Shown here one piece after another: positions 28,847 to 37,316 of a stretch of 64,000 nucleotides of DNA (within the stretch, counting starts at the first letter, position 1; the number at the start of each line of letters is the position of its first letter). The DNA is taken from contig NZ_JASD01000008.1 of assembly GCF_000622385.1 (NCBI RefSeq), positions 2,852,001 through 2,916,000 on the forward strand. The letters run 5' to 3'. The translations under genes and the position numbers were made by a program. Below the pieces are notes generated by a model that did no database searches, was not told where the DNA came from, and was given only the letters and a program-made list of their open reading frames with translations. Source of the DNA: Sulfitobacter noctilucicola. GTDB taxonomy: Bacteria > Pseudomonadota > Alphaproteobacteria > Rhodobacterales > Rhodobacteraceae.

Positions 28847-30175
28847 ATGTGGACGGTTTATACAACCAAAGAAGGCGACACGATGGATACCATCATCGCC
28901 AAGCTCAAGATCAAGGACCCGGCCACGGTTCTGATCCACAAAGACAACGCGAAGCTCAAAAAGGACCTGAAGGCAGGCAGGCCTTTGCCGAAAGGGACGA
29001 AGGTGACTGTGCCCGATCCCAAGGCGAAGGTGTATGTTGTCAAAACAAGGTACGGCACTGAGTACATGGGCGAAAAGGCCTATAAGGAGTACATGAAGGT
29101 CGTAAATGCCAAGATGGACGAGGTCGCGTTCAAGCTTAAGCAGCAGATGACCGGCGCCACGACGCGGCACGACTCGCAGCGCAAGATCAATTCGGATCAA
29201 TGGTTTGTTGCGGCAGTTCTGGATGTGGCGAGCCGGATCGAGGAGCCGACAAACCGCAAACAGGCCGAATCCGCGCTGAAGAAAGCCCAAGGTTATGCGA
29301 AATCGCGAAATCACGCCGCATATGACCGGGAGATTGAAGCGCTCAGTGTGATCATTGCCACCTATGAGCGGGACGTGAATGCATGGGTCGAGGGGCTGAT
29401 CGGTGCCGGAACCAGCACTATTCAGGTTCTGGAAGGCGTAAAAACCGTCGGCATGGTTTGCGGTGCGGTGGCTGCGACGACCGTAATTGCGCCTGTGGGT
29501 CTGGCAGCGGGTGTCTTGACCGGTGCCGCTGTCGGCGGCGGCACACAGCTGGCCTACGACGGGTTTGACAATATTGGCCGGGTGGCTGCGGGTACCAAAG
29601 TGAGATCCACCGGTGAAAACCTCAAGCGCGCGGCGGGGTCTGCGCTGGCTGGCGCGGCAGGTGCCGCAGTTGTCGGCGTCATCATGAAATACGCCGGTCC
29701 CCATATCATCAAATTCGCCACCTCAAGCAAATTCGTTCAGGCGCAGGCAAAGAGGGTCCTTTCCCGGGCGCCGATCAATCTGAACAAGATTTTCTTTAAG
29801 GAGACAGAAGCGGTAATGACGAAGCTAGGCGTCACAACCAAAGATGCCTTCCTCAGGGCGCAGCCCGAAATTCTTGTCACGGCACTTACCAAGTTCTTTC
29901 TGCGTTCCTCTGCGGGCGCGTTGAACAAGTATATCGGCACAGGTGGATTGATCAAAAAACACATCATTGACTGGATCGCAGGGGATGAAAAACGCGTATC
30001 CGGATCAAACCCGGAAACCACGGCCAAGTCTTTTGCCAACGACGTCGTAAAGTCCGGGAAAATAGACGAGGTTTATGACGATTTGATCAAGACCAACGAA
30101 AAGACATTCACTAAAATTCTACAACAGGAACTTAAAGTTGTCGCTTTGGCAGAGCTGAAAAAGCAAAAAGCCTGA
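28847..30175 (+). CDS. LysM-like protein with glycine-zipper region, function unknown
   Basis: A 442-residue protein I do not recognise. Residues 1-57 resemble a LysM domain (VYTTKEGDTMDTIIAKL ... LPKGTKVTVPDP) but without a signal peptide. Residues about 60-185 are charged and helical. Residues about 200-285 are two Gly/Ala-rich hydrophobic stretches (AATTVIAPVGLAAGVLTGAA and AAGSALAGAAGAAVVGVIM), like the glycine zippers in phage tail-associated or polymorphic toxin proteins. The C-terminal 150 residues are Lys-rich and helical with no known fold. AAGGAA lies seven bases before the ATG. There is no obvious immunity gene beside it; the next gene is convergent. Effector or phage-derived origin is a guess. 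Confidence 0.75.
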   Translation: MWTVYTTKEGDTMDTIIAKLKIKDPATVLIHKDNAKLKKDLKAGRPLPKGTKVTVPDPKAKVYVVKTRYGTEYMGEKAYKEYMKVVNAKMDEVAFKLKQQMTGATTRHDSQRKINSDQWFVAAVLDVASRIEEPTNRKQAESALKKAQGYAKSRNHAAYDREIEALSVIIATYERDVNAWVEGLIGAGTSTIQVLEGVKTVGMVCGAVAATTVIAPVGLAAGVLTGAAVGGGTQLAYDGFDNIGRVAAGTKVRSTGENLKRAAGSALAGAAGAAVVGVIMKYAGPHIIKFATSSKFVQAQAKRVLSRAPINLNKIFFKETEAVMTKLGVTTKDAFLRAQPEILVTALTKFFLRSSAGALNKYIGTGGLIKKHIIDWIAGDEKRVSGSNPETTAKSFANDVVKSGKIDEVYDDLIKTNEKTFTKILQQELKVVALAELKKQKA

Positions 30176-30195
30176 TTAATTGGCGAACAAGGTGG

Positions 30196-30226
30196 CTGAC
30201 TGGCGGGCAGGGTTGCTCGCCATCAG
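30196..30226. terminator. Hairpin between convergent genes
   Basis: CTGA-C-TGGCGGGCA, loop GGGT, TGCTCGCCA-TCAG: 13 pairs with one bulged C and one G-U. It lies between the stops of the LysM-like gene (plus) and the Hint gene (minus). There is no T run, so it is at best a weak or Rho-assisted terminator. Confidence 0.35.
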
Positions 30227-30228
30227 TC

Positions 30229-31242
30229 CTACCGCGAAGACGCCTTGCGCAGCAGCTCTGCGGCATCGGGGCGATCCAGTAGGGCTTCGTTCACATCCAG
30301 ACCGGCATGCGGCAGGTCCGAGTGTCCCGGGATCACATCGCCCATGCTGGCAGAAAGGTCTTCGGGCAGCACAGATTTGGTGCGGGTGTCGATCAGCATT
30401 GTCTCAGCCGCGATACCTTCGGCATAGATAATCTGGTGGCTGTCGAACAGCAGCTGGAAATAGTCGACAAAGCCACCGTCCATGATCGTGACGGTGTAGC
30501 CGTTCACCAGATGGCGTGCCTTGACCAGTATCTCGGACTGGCCCGCGCCCAGTTCATCACTCCGCTGATATATAAACAGCCTGTGATCGGGGCTGACGAT
30601 CAAGTCGTTTTCATTGTGCAGGGTGCCTGCGTGAATTTTGATCGGGGCAAACTCACCGACGGCACGGACAGTTGACTGACCGATCCAGCGGATGGCTTGG
30701 GTGCCGTCGTCACGTGTCAACACGCGGTCACCTACTTTCAGGTCTTCGATCAGACGCTGCTCACCCGAGGACAGGGTGATGTGGGTGCCACGGGTGAAGG
30801 ACACACAAGCAAGCTGTGCGAATTTACGTTGCGCAGTCTCTGTATCGATGCCGACAAGCCGGTATTCAACACCACTGCTCAGGGCCGTGAGCGGCAGCAT
30901 GAAGATGCCAGCAATGCCTGCATCCTCGTCCACTTCAACCAGCACCAGCACTTCATGCGTCATGCCGTCAGGCGACATAAAGCTGAGCGCGCAATCCAGG
31001 TGAAGTACCGCCTGCGGTGTGCCGATCTGTGTGCCTTCTGCGACGCGAAAGCGGGTGCCGTCGAGCGGAAGCACAGCAAGGCGTTGCGGATCCTCGCCGA
31101 AAGGAACCTCATAGATGTCATCGAGCAGCAGCTCGGACGCGATGGTCAGTGCGTCGCCCATGTTGGCACCATCGGTGCATTGGATATCTTCGGCCCTGTA
31201 GACGGGCAAACTTTGAGCAGGAGCAGGGCGGGCGCGGGCCAT
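30229..31242 (-). CDS. Hint-domain protein with Ser in place of the processing Cys
   Basis: A 337-residue protein. Residues about 145-285 are a Hint_2-type (hedgehog/intein) domain: FTRGTHITLSSGEQRLIEDLKVGDRVLTRDDG, then QAIRWIG, SPDHRLFIY and LLFDSH. In canonical members the residue before F-T/A-x-GT is Cys, which starts self-cleavage; here it is Ser148 (CVSFTRGT), with a Cys two residues earlier. Residues 1-140 are a beta-rich N-terminal part common to roseobacter Hint proteins. I start at ATG 31242 (MARARPAPAQ). Roseobacters carry many such orphan Hint proteins; role unknown. Confidence 0.85.
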   Translation of the reverse strand: MARARPAPAQSLPVYRAEDIQCTDGANMGDALTIASELLLDDIYEVPFGEDPQRLAVLPLDGTRFRVAEGTQIGTPQAVLHLDCALSFMSPDGMTHEVLVLVEVDEDAGIAGIFMLPLTALSSGVEYRLVGIDTETAQRKFAQLACVSFTRGTHITLSSGEQRLIEDLKVGDRVLTRDDGTQAIRWIGQSTVRAVGEFAPIKIHAGTLHNENDLIVSPDHRLFIYQRSDELGAGQSEILVKARHLVNGYTVTIMDGGFVDYFQLLFDSHQIIYAEGIAAETMLIDTRTKSVLPEDLSASMGDVIPGHSDLPHAGLDVNEALLDRPDAAELLRKASSR

Positions 31243-31279
31243 AGGGCACCTCGGATCTGGCGGTTTCAGGCAAAGACCT

Positions 31280-31308
31280 AAGCTAGAATTATGGCAGGGG
31301 TTGGTCAA
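31280..31308 (-). promoter_or_regulatory. Possible sigma-70 promoter of the Hint gene
   Basis: Read on the minus strand: TTGACC (31308-31303), a 17-base spacer, then TAGCTT (31285-31280), 38 bases before the start codon at 31242. The -35 matches five of six consensus bases; the -10 is weak. Confidence 0.35.
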
Positions 31309-31380
31309 GCGTCCGGTGTTTTGCTGGCGCTCCAAGACGGGCATGATAGGTCTGGGAAAATAGCATAAAGGAATCGACAG

Positions 31381-32160
31381 ATGGATTTGGGTATCAAGGG
31401 AAAGAAGGCGCTGGTTTGTGCGTCCTCAAAGGGGTTGGGTCTTGGCTGTGCAGAGGCGCTGGCAGAGGCAGGTGTTGATCTGGTCATGAACGCACGTGGC
31501 GCGGAAGCGCTGGAATCGGCCGCGGAGCATCTGCGTCAGGAATATGGTGTGACAATCACGACCGTTGCAGCAGATGTGGCGACCGAAGACGGGCAGGCGG
31601 CGGTGATCAAGGCTGCGGGAGACGTGGACATACTGGTCAACAACGCGGGCGGACCGCCTCCGGGCATGTGGCAGGATTGGGACCGCGAGGATTTCATCAA
31701 GGCGCTGGATGCCAATATGCTGGCCCCGATTGCGCTGATCAAAGCGTTGGTGCCGGGCATGATGGACCGAGGCTGGGGCCGTGTGGTGAACATCACCTCC
31801 CAGTCTGTGCGCGCGCCGATCGGAGTGCTGGGGCTTAGCAATTCGGCACGGACAGGGCTTACGGGTTATGTCGCGGGGACAAGCCGCCAAGTGGCGGGCA
31901 AGGGTGTGACAATCAACAACCTGTTGCCCGGCATTCATGCGACGGACCGCGCTGACGCGTTGGACGGTGCAGTCGTGAAGTCGCGCAACATCACGCTTGA
32001 AGATGCGCGCGCCGAACGTGCGTCCACAATTCCTGCTGGGCGCTACGGGACGCGGCAGGAGTTTGGCGCAGCTTGTGCGTTCCTATGTTCGACCCATGCA
32101 GGCTTTATCATCGGGCAGAACCTGTTGCTTGATGGTGGTGCGACCAACATCACAATGTAA
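31381..32160 (+). CDS. SDR family protein lacking the usual YxxxK pair
   Basis: A 259-residue Rossmann protein of the short-chain dehydrogenase family. The nucleotide-binding segment is ALVCASSKGLGLGCAEAL and NNAGG is present. The catalytic Ser fits ITSQS. At the place of the Tyr-x-x-x-Lys pair it reads GLSNSARTGLTG, so neither Tyr nor Lys is there. This variant is frequent in a subgroup annotated as 3-oxoacyl-ACP reductase-like; activity may be altered or absent. The stop overlaps the next gene by one base (TAATG). Confidence 0.88.
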   Translation: MDLGIKGKKALVCASSKGLGLGCAEALAEAGVDLVMNARGAEALESAAEHLRQEYGVTITTVAADVATEDGQAAVIKAAGDVDILVNNAGGPPPGMWQDWDREDFIKALDANMLAPIALIKALVPGMMDRGWGRVVNITSQSVRAPIGVLGLSNSARTGLTGYVAGTSRQVAGKGVTINNLLPGIHATDRADALDGAVVKSRNITLEDARAERASTIPAGRYGTRQEFGAACAFLCSTHAGFIIGQNLLLDGGATNITM

Positions 32161-33281
32161 TGGCAGAACGCTTTTCCCTCAAAGACCATTTGTTCAATGC
32201 CGACACCGTGGGGCGTCTGGCGGCGGAATATGCCGCCGGCGTGCCCGGTTTCGACGCAGCACGGTTTGAACGTGAGGCTTTGGCGGGATTTGCAGAACGT
32301 GAACTGTTGGCACGTCTGGAATGGATGGCGGATTGTCTGACGCCGCAACTGGCTGCGGACTTTCCGACTATGGCGGAGCAGTTGGAGGCGGCGATGCCGC
32401 CGCCGCTGGACCCGGGCTTGCGCGACGACGACTTCGGACATTTTATCCACGCGCTGCCGGGCATTATGGCGGTGCGACACGGATTGGAGGATCACCGCGA
32501 GCGGGCGCTTGACCTGCTCCATGCAGCAACGCAGCGTTTCTCGATGGAGTTCTATATCCGACCTTTCCTGAACCGCTGGCCCGAAGAAACGTTGGCACGG
32601 ATGACGGTCTGGGCAGAAGATGACAACTACCACGTGCGCAGGTTGGTCAGCGAAGGATCGCGGCCGCGTTTGCCATGGGCAAAGGCCGTGCAGTTGGAAT
32701 TGGGGCAGCGCGTGCCGTTTCTGGAACAGCTCCATGCGGACAAGACGCGCTATGTGACACGCTCGGTTGCCAATCACCTTAACGACATCGCCAAGACCGA
32801 GCCGGATGTCGTGATCGACCTGCTGCGGGGCTGGGCTGTCGCTGGGCGGCAGGAGACCAAGGAGCTGGCTTGGATGACGCGCCACGCTTTGCGCGTATTG
32901 GTCAAACAGGGCCACGCTGAGGCGCTGGAGTTGCTGGGCTACCGGCGCGATGTGGCGGTGGACGCCGAACTGTCGGTCGGCGCGGATGTCGTGCGCATCG
33001 GAGAACAATTGGAGATGTCCTGCGTCCTGCGGACCACCGAGGATTTGCCGGTGATGGTGGACTACCGGATTATTTTTGCGCGACCCGGTGGCAAGCAGGC
33101 CGAAAAGGTATTCAAGTTGAAGGCGGCTGATGTCAAGGCAGGCACACCGGTGACCCTATCAAAGCGGCACAGACTAAAAGGGGATGCGACGACCTTCACG
33201 CTCTATCCCGGACCGCATGAAATTGTCCTGCAAGTTAACGGCCGTGATGTGGCTCAAACCACGTTTGAGCTCACGGAATAA
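32160..33281 (+). CDS. DNA alkylation repair protein, AlkC-like
   Basis: A 373-residue protein of HEAT-like helical repeats, matching the AlkC branch of DNA alkylation glycosylases (start AERFSLKDHLFNADTVGRLAAEY; central SRPRLPWAKAVQLEL; FLEQLHADKTRYVTRSVANHLNDIAK). The last 90 residues form a separate beta-rich domain (VMVDYRIIFARPGGKQAEKVF), as in AlkC proteins with a C-terminal Ig-like domain. It would remove methylated bases from DNA. It is translationally coupled to the SDR-like gene. Confidence 0.85.
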   Translation: MAERFSLKDHLFNADTVGRLAAEYAAGVPGFDAARFEREALAGFAERELLARLEWMADCLTPQLAADFPTMAEQLEAAMPPPLDPGLRDDDFGHFIHALPGIMAVRHGLEDHRERALDLLHAATQRFSMEFYIRPFLNRWPEETLARMTVWAEDDNYHVRRLVSEGSRPRLPWAKAVQLELGQRVPFLEQLHADKTRYVTRSVANHLNDIAKTEPDVVIDLLRGWAVAGRQETKELAWMTRHALRVLVKQGHAEALELLGYRRDVAVDAELSVGADVVRIGEQLEMSCVLRTTEDLPVMVDYRIIFARPGGKQAEKVFKLKAADVKAGTPVTLSKRHRLKGDATTFTLYPGPHEIVLQVNGRDVAQTTFELTE

Positions 33282-33373
33282 TCACATTTCCGACAACGGC
33301 TGAGTGCTGCGTGGCGATGTGCCGCGTGCTGCGGTATCCAACCCGAACGCAATTCCGGTAAAGGCCACTTCTC

Positions 33374-34732
33374 ATGCAAACCACTGTTCTGATTGCGCTC
33401 TTCGGAGCGATCCTCATCGCGTCTGTTCTGGCGGCACCGCGCCGCACCTCGGTCGAGGGGTTCTTTGGCGGGCTAGGCACAACAGGTGCCACACCGGGCC
33501 TTTGGGTGCTGGTTCTGAGCCAGGTGACGACGTGGATATTTGCACGTTCGCTGATGAATGCAGCCATTTTGGGGTACTACTACGGGATTGCCGGCACCTT
33601 GGCCTATGCGGCCTACTACGGGTCGTTCCTGACAGGCGGATTTATCGTCGGGCGTTTGCGGCAGCAGGGCGCGGGGTCGGTACAGGACTGGCTGGGCGCG
33701 CGGTTCGGCGCAGTCGGCAACGGTTGTTATAATCTGGTCATCGCCTTGCGGCTGTTGTCAGAGGTTTTTGCCAATCTGCTGGTGGTGGGATTGATCTTTA
33801 ATGCTTTGCTGGATGGAAGCGGGACCACGGCAATCATTATCGTTGCTGTTCTGGGATTGGCCTATTCGGCTTGGGGCGGGTTGAGTGCGGCGTTGCGGAC
33901 GGACGTGCTGCAAATGTTGGTGTTTCTGGGCGTCTTTGGTGCCGCATTTTTCGCGTTGGTGATGTCGCCCGGGTTCGATTTGGGTGCCGTGTTGACCGCA
34001 CCGGGGGCGTCCGGCCCTTGGAACGGCTGGGTGCTGCTGCTGGTGGCACTGTTGCAGGTGTTCTCCTATCCGGCACATGACCCTGTGATGATGGACCGCG
34101 GGTTTATCGCAGACGAGGACACAACTCGTGCATCGTTCTTGCATGCCTTCTGGATTTCGACGCTGTGCATCATCGGTTTCGGTTTTTTCGGCATACAGGC
34201 CAGCTTGGCCGGCGCCGCTTACGAGGGTGAATTGATCGGGACATGGAGCGCGATGTTTCCGGCGTGGATCTTTGTCGCTTTGATGATCTCCCTTTTGGTA
34301 TCGGCGTTGAGCACGCTGGATTCGGCGCTTGCATCAGCATCGAGACTGGTGGTCGAGGAATTGCGGCTGGCCCCGCGTACTTTGAACGGCGGACGCATGG
34401 TGATGCTGGGCTTTATGGTCGCAGGCACCGTCCTGACGCTTTGGGGGAATGCGACATTGTTTGACGCGGTTGCTGTGTCGGGAACCGCGTCGATGTTTCT
34501 TACACCGGTGCTGGTTGTCGGCCTTGTGATGCGTCGCGAAGTGGCGCTTTGGGGCTACATGGTTGCCTTTGCGGCTGCAATTCTTGGTGCCTTTATGTAC
34601 TTCGCACGCAGTTGGTCTTGGGTCGCTGCCATGCTGCCCGACGGCCATAAATACGAGCAGCTTCTGGTCATCTGTATCGCCGTATTGGCTGTCGGCTTTG
34701 CCGGAGTGCTTGCGGGGATGAAGCGAGGCTGA
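33374..34732 (+). CDS. Sodium:solute symporter family protein
   Basis: A 452-residue integral membrane protein with about 12-13 helices and the LeuT-fold pattern of the SSS family: SQVTTWIFARSLMNAA near residues 50-65, the WGGLSAALRTDVLQMLVF signature, and DSALASASRLVVEEL in the late part. The substrate (sugar, amino acid, organic acid) cannot be told. It stands 32 bases before an ABC ATPase, an odd pairing, since SSS transporters need no ATPase. Confidence 0.88.
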   Translation: MQTTVLIALFGAILIASVLAAPRRTSVEGFFGGLGTTGATPGLWVLVLSQVTTWIFARSLMNAAILGYYYGIAGTLAYAAYYGSFLTGGFIVGRLRQQGAGSVQDWLGARFGAVGNGCYNLVIALRLLSEVFANLLVVGLIFNALLDGSGTTAIIIVAVLGLAYSAWGGLSAALRTDVLQMLVFLGVFGAAFFALVMSPGFDLGAVLTAPGASGPWNGWVLLLVALLQVFSYPAHDPVMMDRGFIADEDTTRASFLHAFWISTLCIIGFGFFGIQASLAGAAYEGELIGTWSAMFPAWIFVALMISLLVSALSTLDSALASASRLVVEELRLAPRTLNGGRMVMLGFMVAGTVLTLWGNATLFDAVAVSGTASMFLTPVLVVGLVMRREVALWGYMVAFAAAILGAFMYFARSWSWVAAMLPDGHKYEQLLVICIAVLAVGFAGVLAGMKRG

Positions 34733-34764
34733 TACCTCCACCTGAGTCATTCTATCGGGTATTT

Positions 34765-35847
34765 ATGTCAGCATCAGTTCCACGGCTTGAGATCAAGGAC
34801 CTGCGGCGCAGCTACGGCGGGCGTGCGGTTGTGGACGGAGTGTCGTTACAGATCATGCCAGGGCAGGTGACCTGCCTGCTGGGGCCGTCGGGTTGCGGGA
34901 AATCTACGACCCTGCGGATGATCGCCGGTGTCGAGATGCAGGACAGCGGCACGATCCACGTGGATGGCAACCTGATCTGCGACACGGTGTTCCGTGTACC
35001 GCCCGAGCGGCGTGAAATTGGCCTGATGTTTCAGGACTTCGCGCTTTTTCCGCATCTCAGCGTGGCCGACAACGTGGCATTCGGCCTGAAAGGCACCAAA
35101 GCGGAAAAGCGGGTAAGGGTGGAAGAACTGCTCAAACGGGTGGATCTCTTGCGGTTTATTGACGGCTATCCGCATCAGTTGTCCGGCGGCGAGCAGCAGC
35201 GGGTGGCATTGGCCCGCGCCTTGGCCCCGAAGCCGCGCATCATGCTGATGGACGAGCCGTTCTCGGGCCTTGATAACCGCTTGCGCGATGGCATTCGCGA
35301 CGAGACGCTGAGCATCCTGAAGGAAGAGGACACAGCTGTGTTGCTGGTCACCCATGAGCCGGATGAGGCAATGCGGATGGCTGACGAGATCGCTCTTATG
35401 CGGGACGGTGTTATCGTGCAGCAGGGTGCGCCCTATAACGTCTATACGCGGCCCTTCGACCGGGCTGCTGTCGCCTTCTTCTCTGATGCGAATGTGGTCG
35501 AAGCGGTGGTGCAGGGCGCGCTGGCGCAGACGGCATTTGGCCGGTTTCTGGCCCCCGGTGTTGCAGATGGCACTGCGGTCCAGATCGTGTTTCGACCTCA
35601 ACATGTCAGAATCGATTTTGACCGTGCTGGTCGCGGACCTAACCCAACGGCCAAGGAAGGGACGCCCGCCCGCGCCGTGGTAAGCCGTGCGCGGTTTATG
35701 GGATCAGAGAGCCTTGTCGAGTTTGTGATGGATCACGATGGATCGACCCTGCGGGCAACGGTGCCGAATGTGTTCCTGCCCCAACCCGGTGCAGTGATGT
35801 GGCTGACCATTCCGCGTGACAGGTGTTTCGTGTTTCCGATGACCTGA
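34765..35847 (+). CDS. ABC transporter ATP-binding protein, FbpC/PotA type
   Basis: A 360-residue ATPase of the iron/spermidine/sulfate import group. Walker A GPSGCGKST (about residues 40-48), Q-loop in MFQDFALFPH, signature LSGGEQQRVALARAL, Walker B IMLMDEPFSGLD, H-loop VTHEP. The C-terminal 120 residues form a TOBE-like regulatory domain. No permease or binding protein is in the window, so the partner is elsewhere or lost. It is followed 39 bases later by the Lin0512 pair. Confidence 0.92.
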   Translation: MSASVPRLEIKDLRRSYGGRAVVDGVSLQIMPGQVTCLLGPSGCGKSTTLRMIAGVEMQDSGTIHVDGNLICDTVFRVPPERREIGLMFQDFALFPHLSVADNVAFGLKGTKAEKRVRVEELLKRVDLLRFIDGYPHQLSGGEQQRVALARALAPKPRIMLMDEPFSGLDNRLRDGIRDETLSILKEEDTAVLLVTHEPDEAMRMADEIALMRDGVIVQQGAPYNVYTRPFDRAAVAFFSDANVVEAVVQGALAQTAFGRFLAPGVADGTAVQIVFRPQHVRIDFDRAGRGPNPTAKEGTPARAVVSRARFMGSESLVEFVMDHDGSTLRATVPNVFLPQPGAVMWLTIPRDRCFVFPMT

Positions 35848-35886
35848 CCAAAGGCCCTTGCAGGGCAGACCGAAAGGGAGAGACTG

Positions 35887-36249
35887 ATGGCTGAGACGTT
35901 ACTTGTAGAGTTTGGCATGGGGACCTCCCTGCGGCGGGGGGACTATACCCAAGCAGCAGAACGGGCAGTGCGGGATGCGCTTTGGCACAATTCCATTAAC
36001 TTGGCAGAACTGTTCGGCTTTGAAAAATCCGCAATGCAGATCACCGTTGATGTGGGGGTGCAGCAGCCTGACCGCGTCGATACGGACACGATCAAGGCTG
36101 TTTTCCCTTATGGCAACGTCAACGTCCGCGTCTCCAAGGGCGGGCTTGATGTAGCGCGGCCGGTCGGGCAGGAGGGCGAAGGACATCCGACCATCATGGC
36201 CAATGTCGCGTTGTCTGTCGGTTTCAATATGGAGCAGGCTGATGGCTGA
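35887..36249 (+). CDS. Lin0512 family protein, copy 1
   Basis: A 120-residue protein of the uncharacterised Lin0512 family. Its core VEFGMGTSLRRGDYTQAAERAVRDAL and the pattern VDVGVQQPDRVDTDTIKAVFPYGNV match the paralogue that follows. GGGAGAGACTG precedes the ATG. Function unknown; the small alpha+beta fold and the pairing suggest a two-subunit protein. It overlaps copy 2 by eight bases. Confidence 0.85.
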   Translation: MAETLLVEFGMGTSLRRGDYTQAAERAVRDALWHNSINLAELFGFEKSAMQITVDVGVQQPDRVDTDTIKAVFPYGNVNVRVSKGGLDVARPVGQEGEGHPTIMANVALSVGFNMEQADG

Positions 36250-36610
36250 TCTAAGTAAAATGCACCGCATCATCATCGAAATGGGCATGGGTAACGACCT
36301 GCACGGCATGGACTATACAAAAGCCGCTGCCCGCGCGATCGAGGATGCTTTGCGCCATTCATCGCTGCCCTTGTTCGGCGTTGCAGGTCTTGGCCATGAC
36401 GAAATGCGTGTGCAGGTCACAATCGGTGTTCAGGAACCTGACAAGCTTGACCTCGAAACCCTGACCGCCAAATTGCCACGCGGCAAGGCTACGGTAAGCG
36501 CTGTTGTGGGCGGGCTGAATGTGCCGACCGGTGGTGACACCATCGTGGTCGCACAGGCAAGTGTTGAGGCGTTCTTGCCGCCTCAAACGGGGTGGCAGGT
36601 GACGTCCTGA
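36242..36610 (+). CDS. Lin0512 family protein, copy 2
   Basis: A 122-residue paralogue of the preceding gene, with IEMGMGNDLHGMDYTKAAARAIEDALRHS and VTIGVQEPDKLDLETLTAKLPRG. I start at ATG 36242 (MADLSKMHR), inside the end of copy 1; the longer frame from 36203 is mostly inside copy 1. Its stop lies 12 bases from the stop of the convergent WYL regulator, with no room for a terminator. Confidence 0.85.
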   Translation: MADLSKMHRIIIEMGMGNDLHGMDYTKAAARAIEDALRHSSLPLFGVAGLGHDEMRVQVTIGVQEPDKLDLETLTAKLPRGKATVSAVVGGLNVPTGGDTIVVAQASVEAFLPPQTGWQVTS

Positions 36611-36622
36611 TATCCGCAGCAG

Positions 36623-37315
36623 CTATAATGGCGCGTGGGATGCTTCGCTGCGGGCTGCAAAATCGGCAAGCGTTCTGCCCGGTGTGTCGACAAACAAGTC
36701 TGGCAGCGCTTCAAGGCTTTCAATCAAGTCCAGCCTGAATACTTCAAAGTCGCGGCTTAGCTCGCACCATGCGGTCAGCGTCCAAACGCGGCCCCAATAC
36801 TCCATATGCAAAGGTCGGACTTTCCGTGTCGTGACCGTTCCATCCTGATCGGTATAGGTGAGGCGTACCTTTTGTTGCGCTTTGACCGCAGAGCGCAGCA
36901 GAGGCAAATGCGCCAGATTGCGTGTCGGATCCGTGAAGGCATGCAAGGACGGCTTCCATGCTTGTGCCTGCGCCATGTCATGCGCAGGCAGAACGGCATC
37001 AATCTTTTCGATCAATGTATCTGCAGCGGCTTTTAGCGTGTCGTCGGCCGCTTGTCCGACAATCGCAAGCCCGAGATTCAGAGCCTCCAGTTCTGAGGGA
37101 GTTAGGCTGAGCGGGGGCAGGGTGTAACCGGGCGTGATCCTGTAGCCGATGCCGCGTGCGCCTTCGACCGGCACACCCGAGGCCTGAAGGCGGTCCATGT
37201 CGCGATAGATTGTCCGCTCAGACACATTCATGGTTGCAGCGATGTCGGCAGCACGGTGCAATCTTCCGTCACGCAGCAGGGCCAGAATTTCGAAAAGGCG
37301 GTCTTGTCGGCTCAT
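36623..37315 (-). CDS. WYL-domain transcriptional regulator, YafY type
   Basis: A 230-residue DeoR-like regulator. Residues 1-60 are a winged helix-turn-helix (LFEILALLRDGRLHRAADIA, NVSERTIYRDMDRLQASG). Residues about 130-200 are a WYL domain (VRPLHMEYWGRVWTLTAWCEL), thought to bind nucleic acid or small ligands. A perfect inverted repeat touches its start codon, which points to autorepression. Target genes beyond itself are not shown by position; the next genes on either side are Lin0512 and tatA. Confidence 0.88.
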   Translation of the reverse strand: MSRQDRLFEILALLRDGRLHRAADIAATMNVSERTIYRDMDRLQASGVPVEGARGIGYRITPGYTLPPLSLTPSELEALNLGLAIVGQAADDTLKAAADTLIEKIDAVLPAHDMAQAQAWKPSLHAFTDPTRNLAHLPLLRSAVKAQQKVRLTYTDQDGTVTTRKVRPLHMEYWGRVWTLTAWCELSRDFEVFRLDLIESLEALPDLFVDTPGRTLADFAARSEASHAPL

Positions 37316-37316
37316 T

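Noticed and set aside
28562..29704. Minus-strand 380-codon frame
   Set aside because: Overlaps the LysM-like gene, which has a ribosome site and a domain-like start; the minus frame has neither.
35850..35886. Short hairpin GCCCT-TGC-AGGGC between the ABC ATPase and Lin0512 genes
   Set aside because: Only five pairs and no T run; not enough for a terminator or attenuator.
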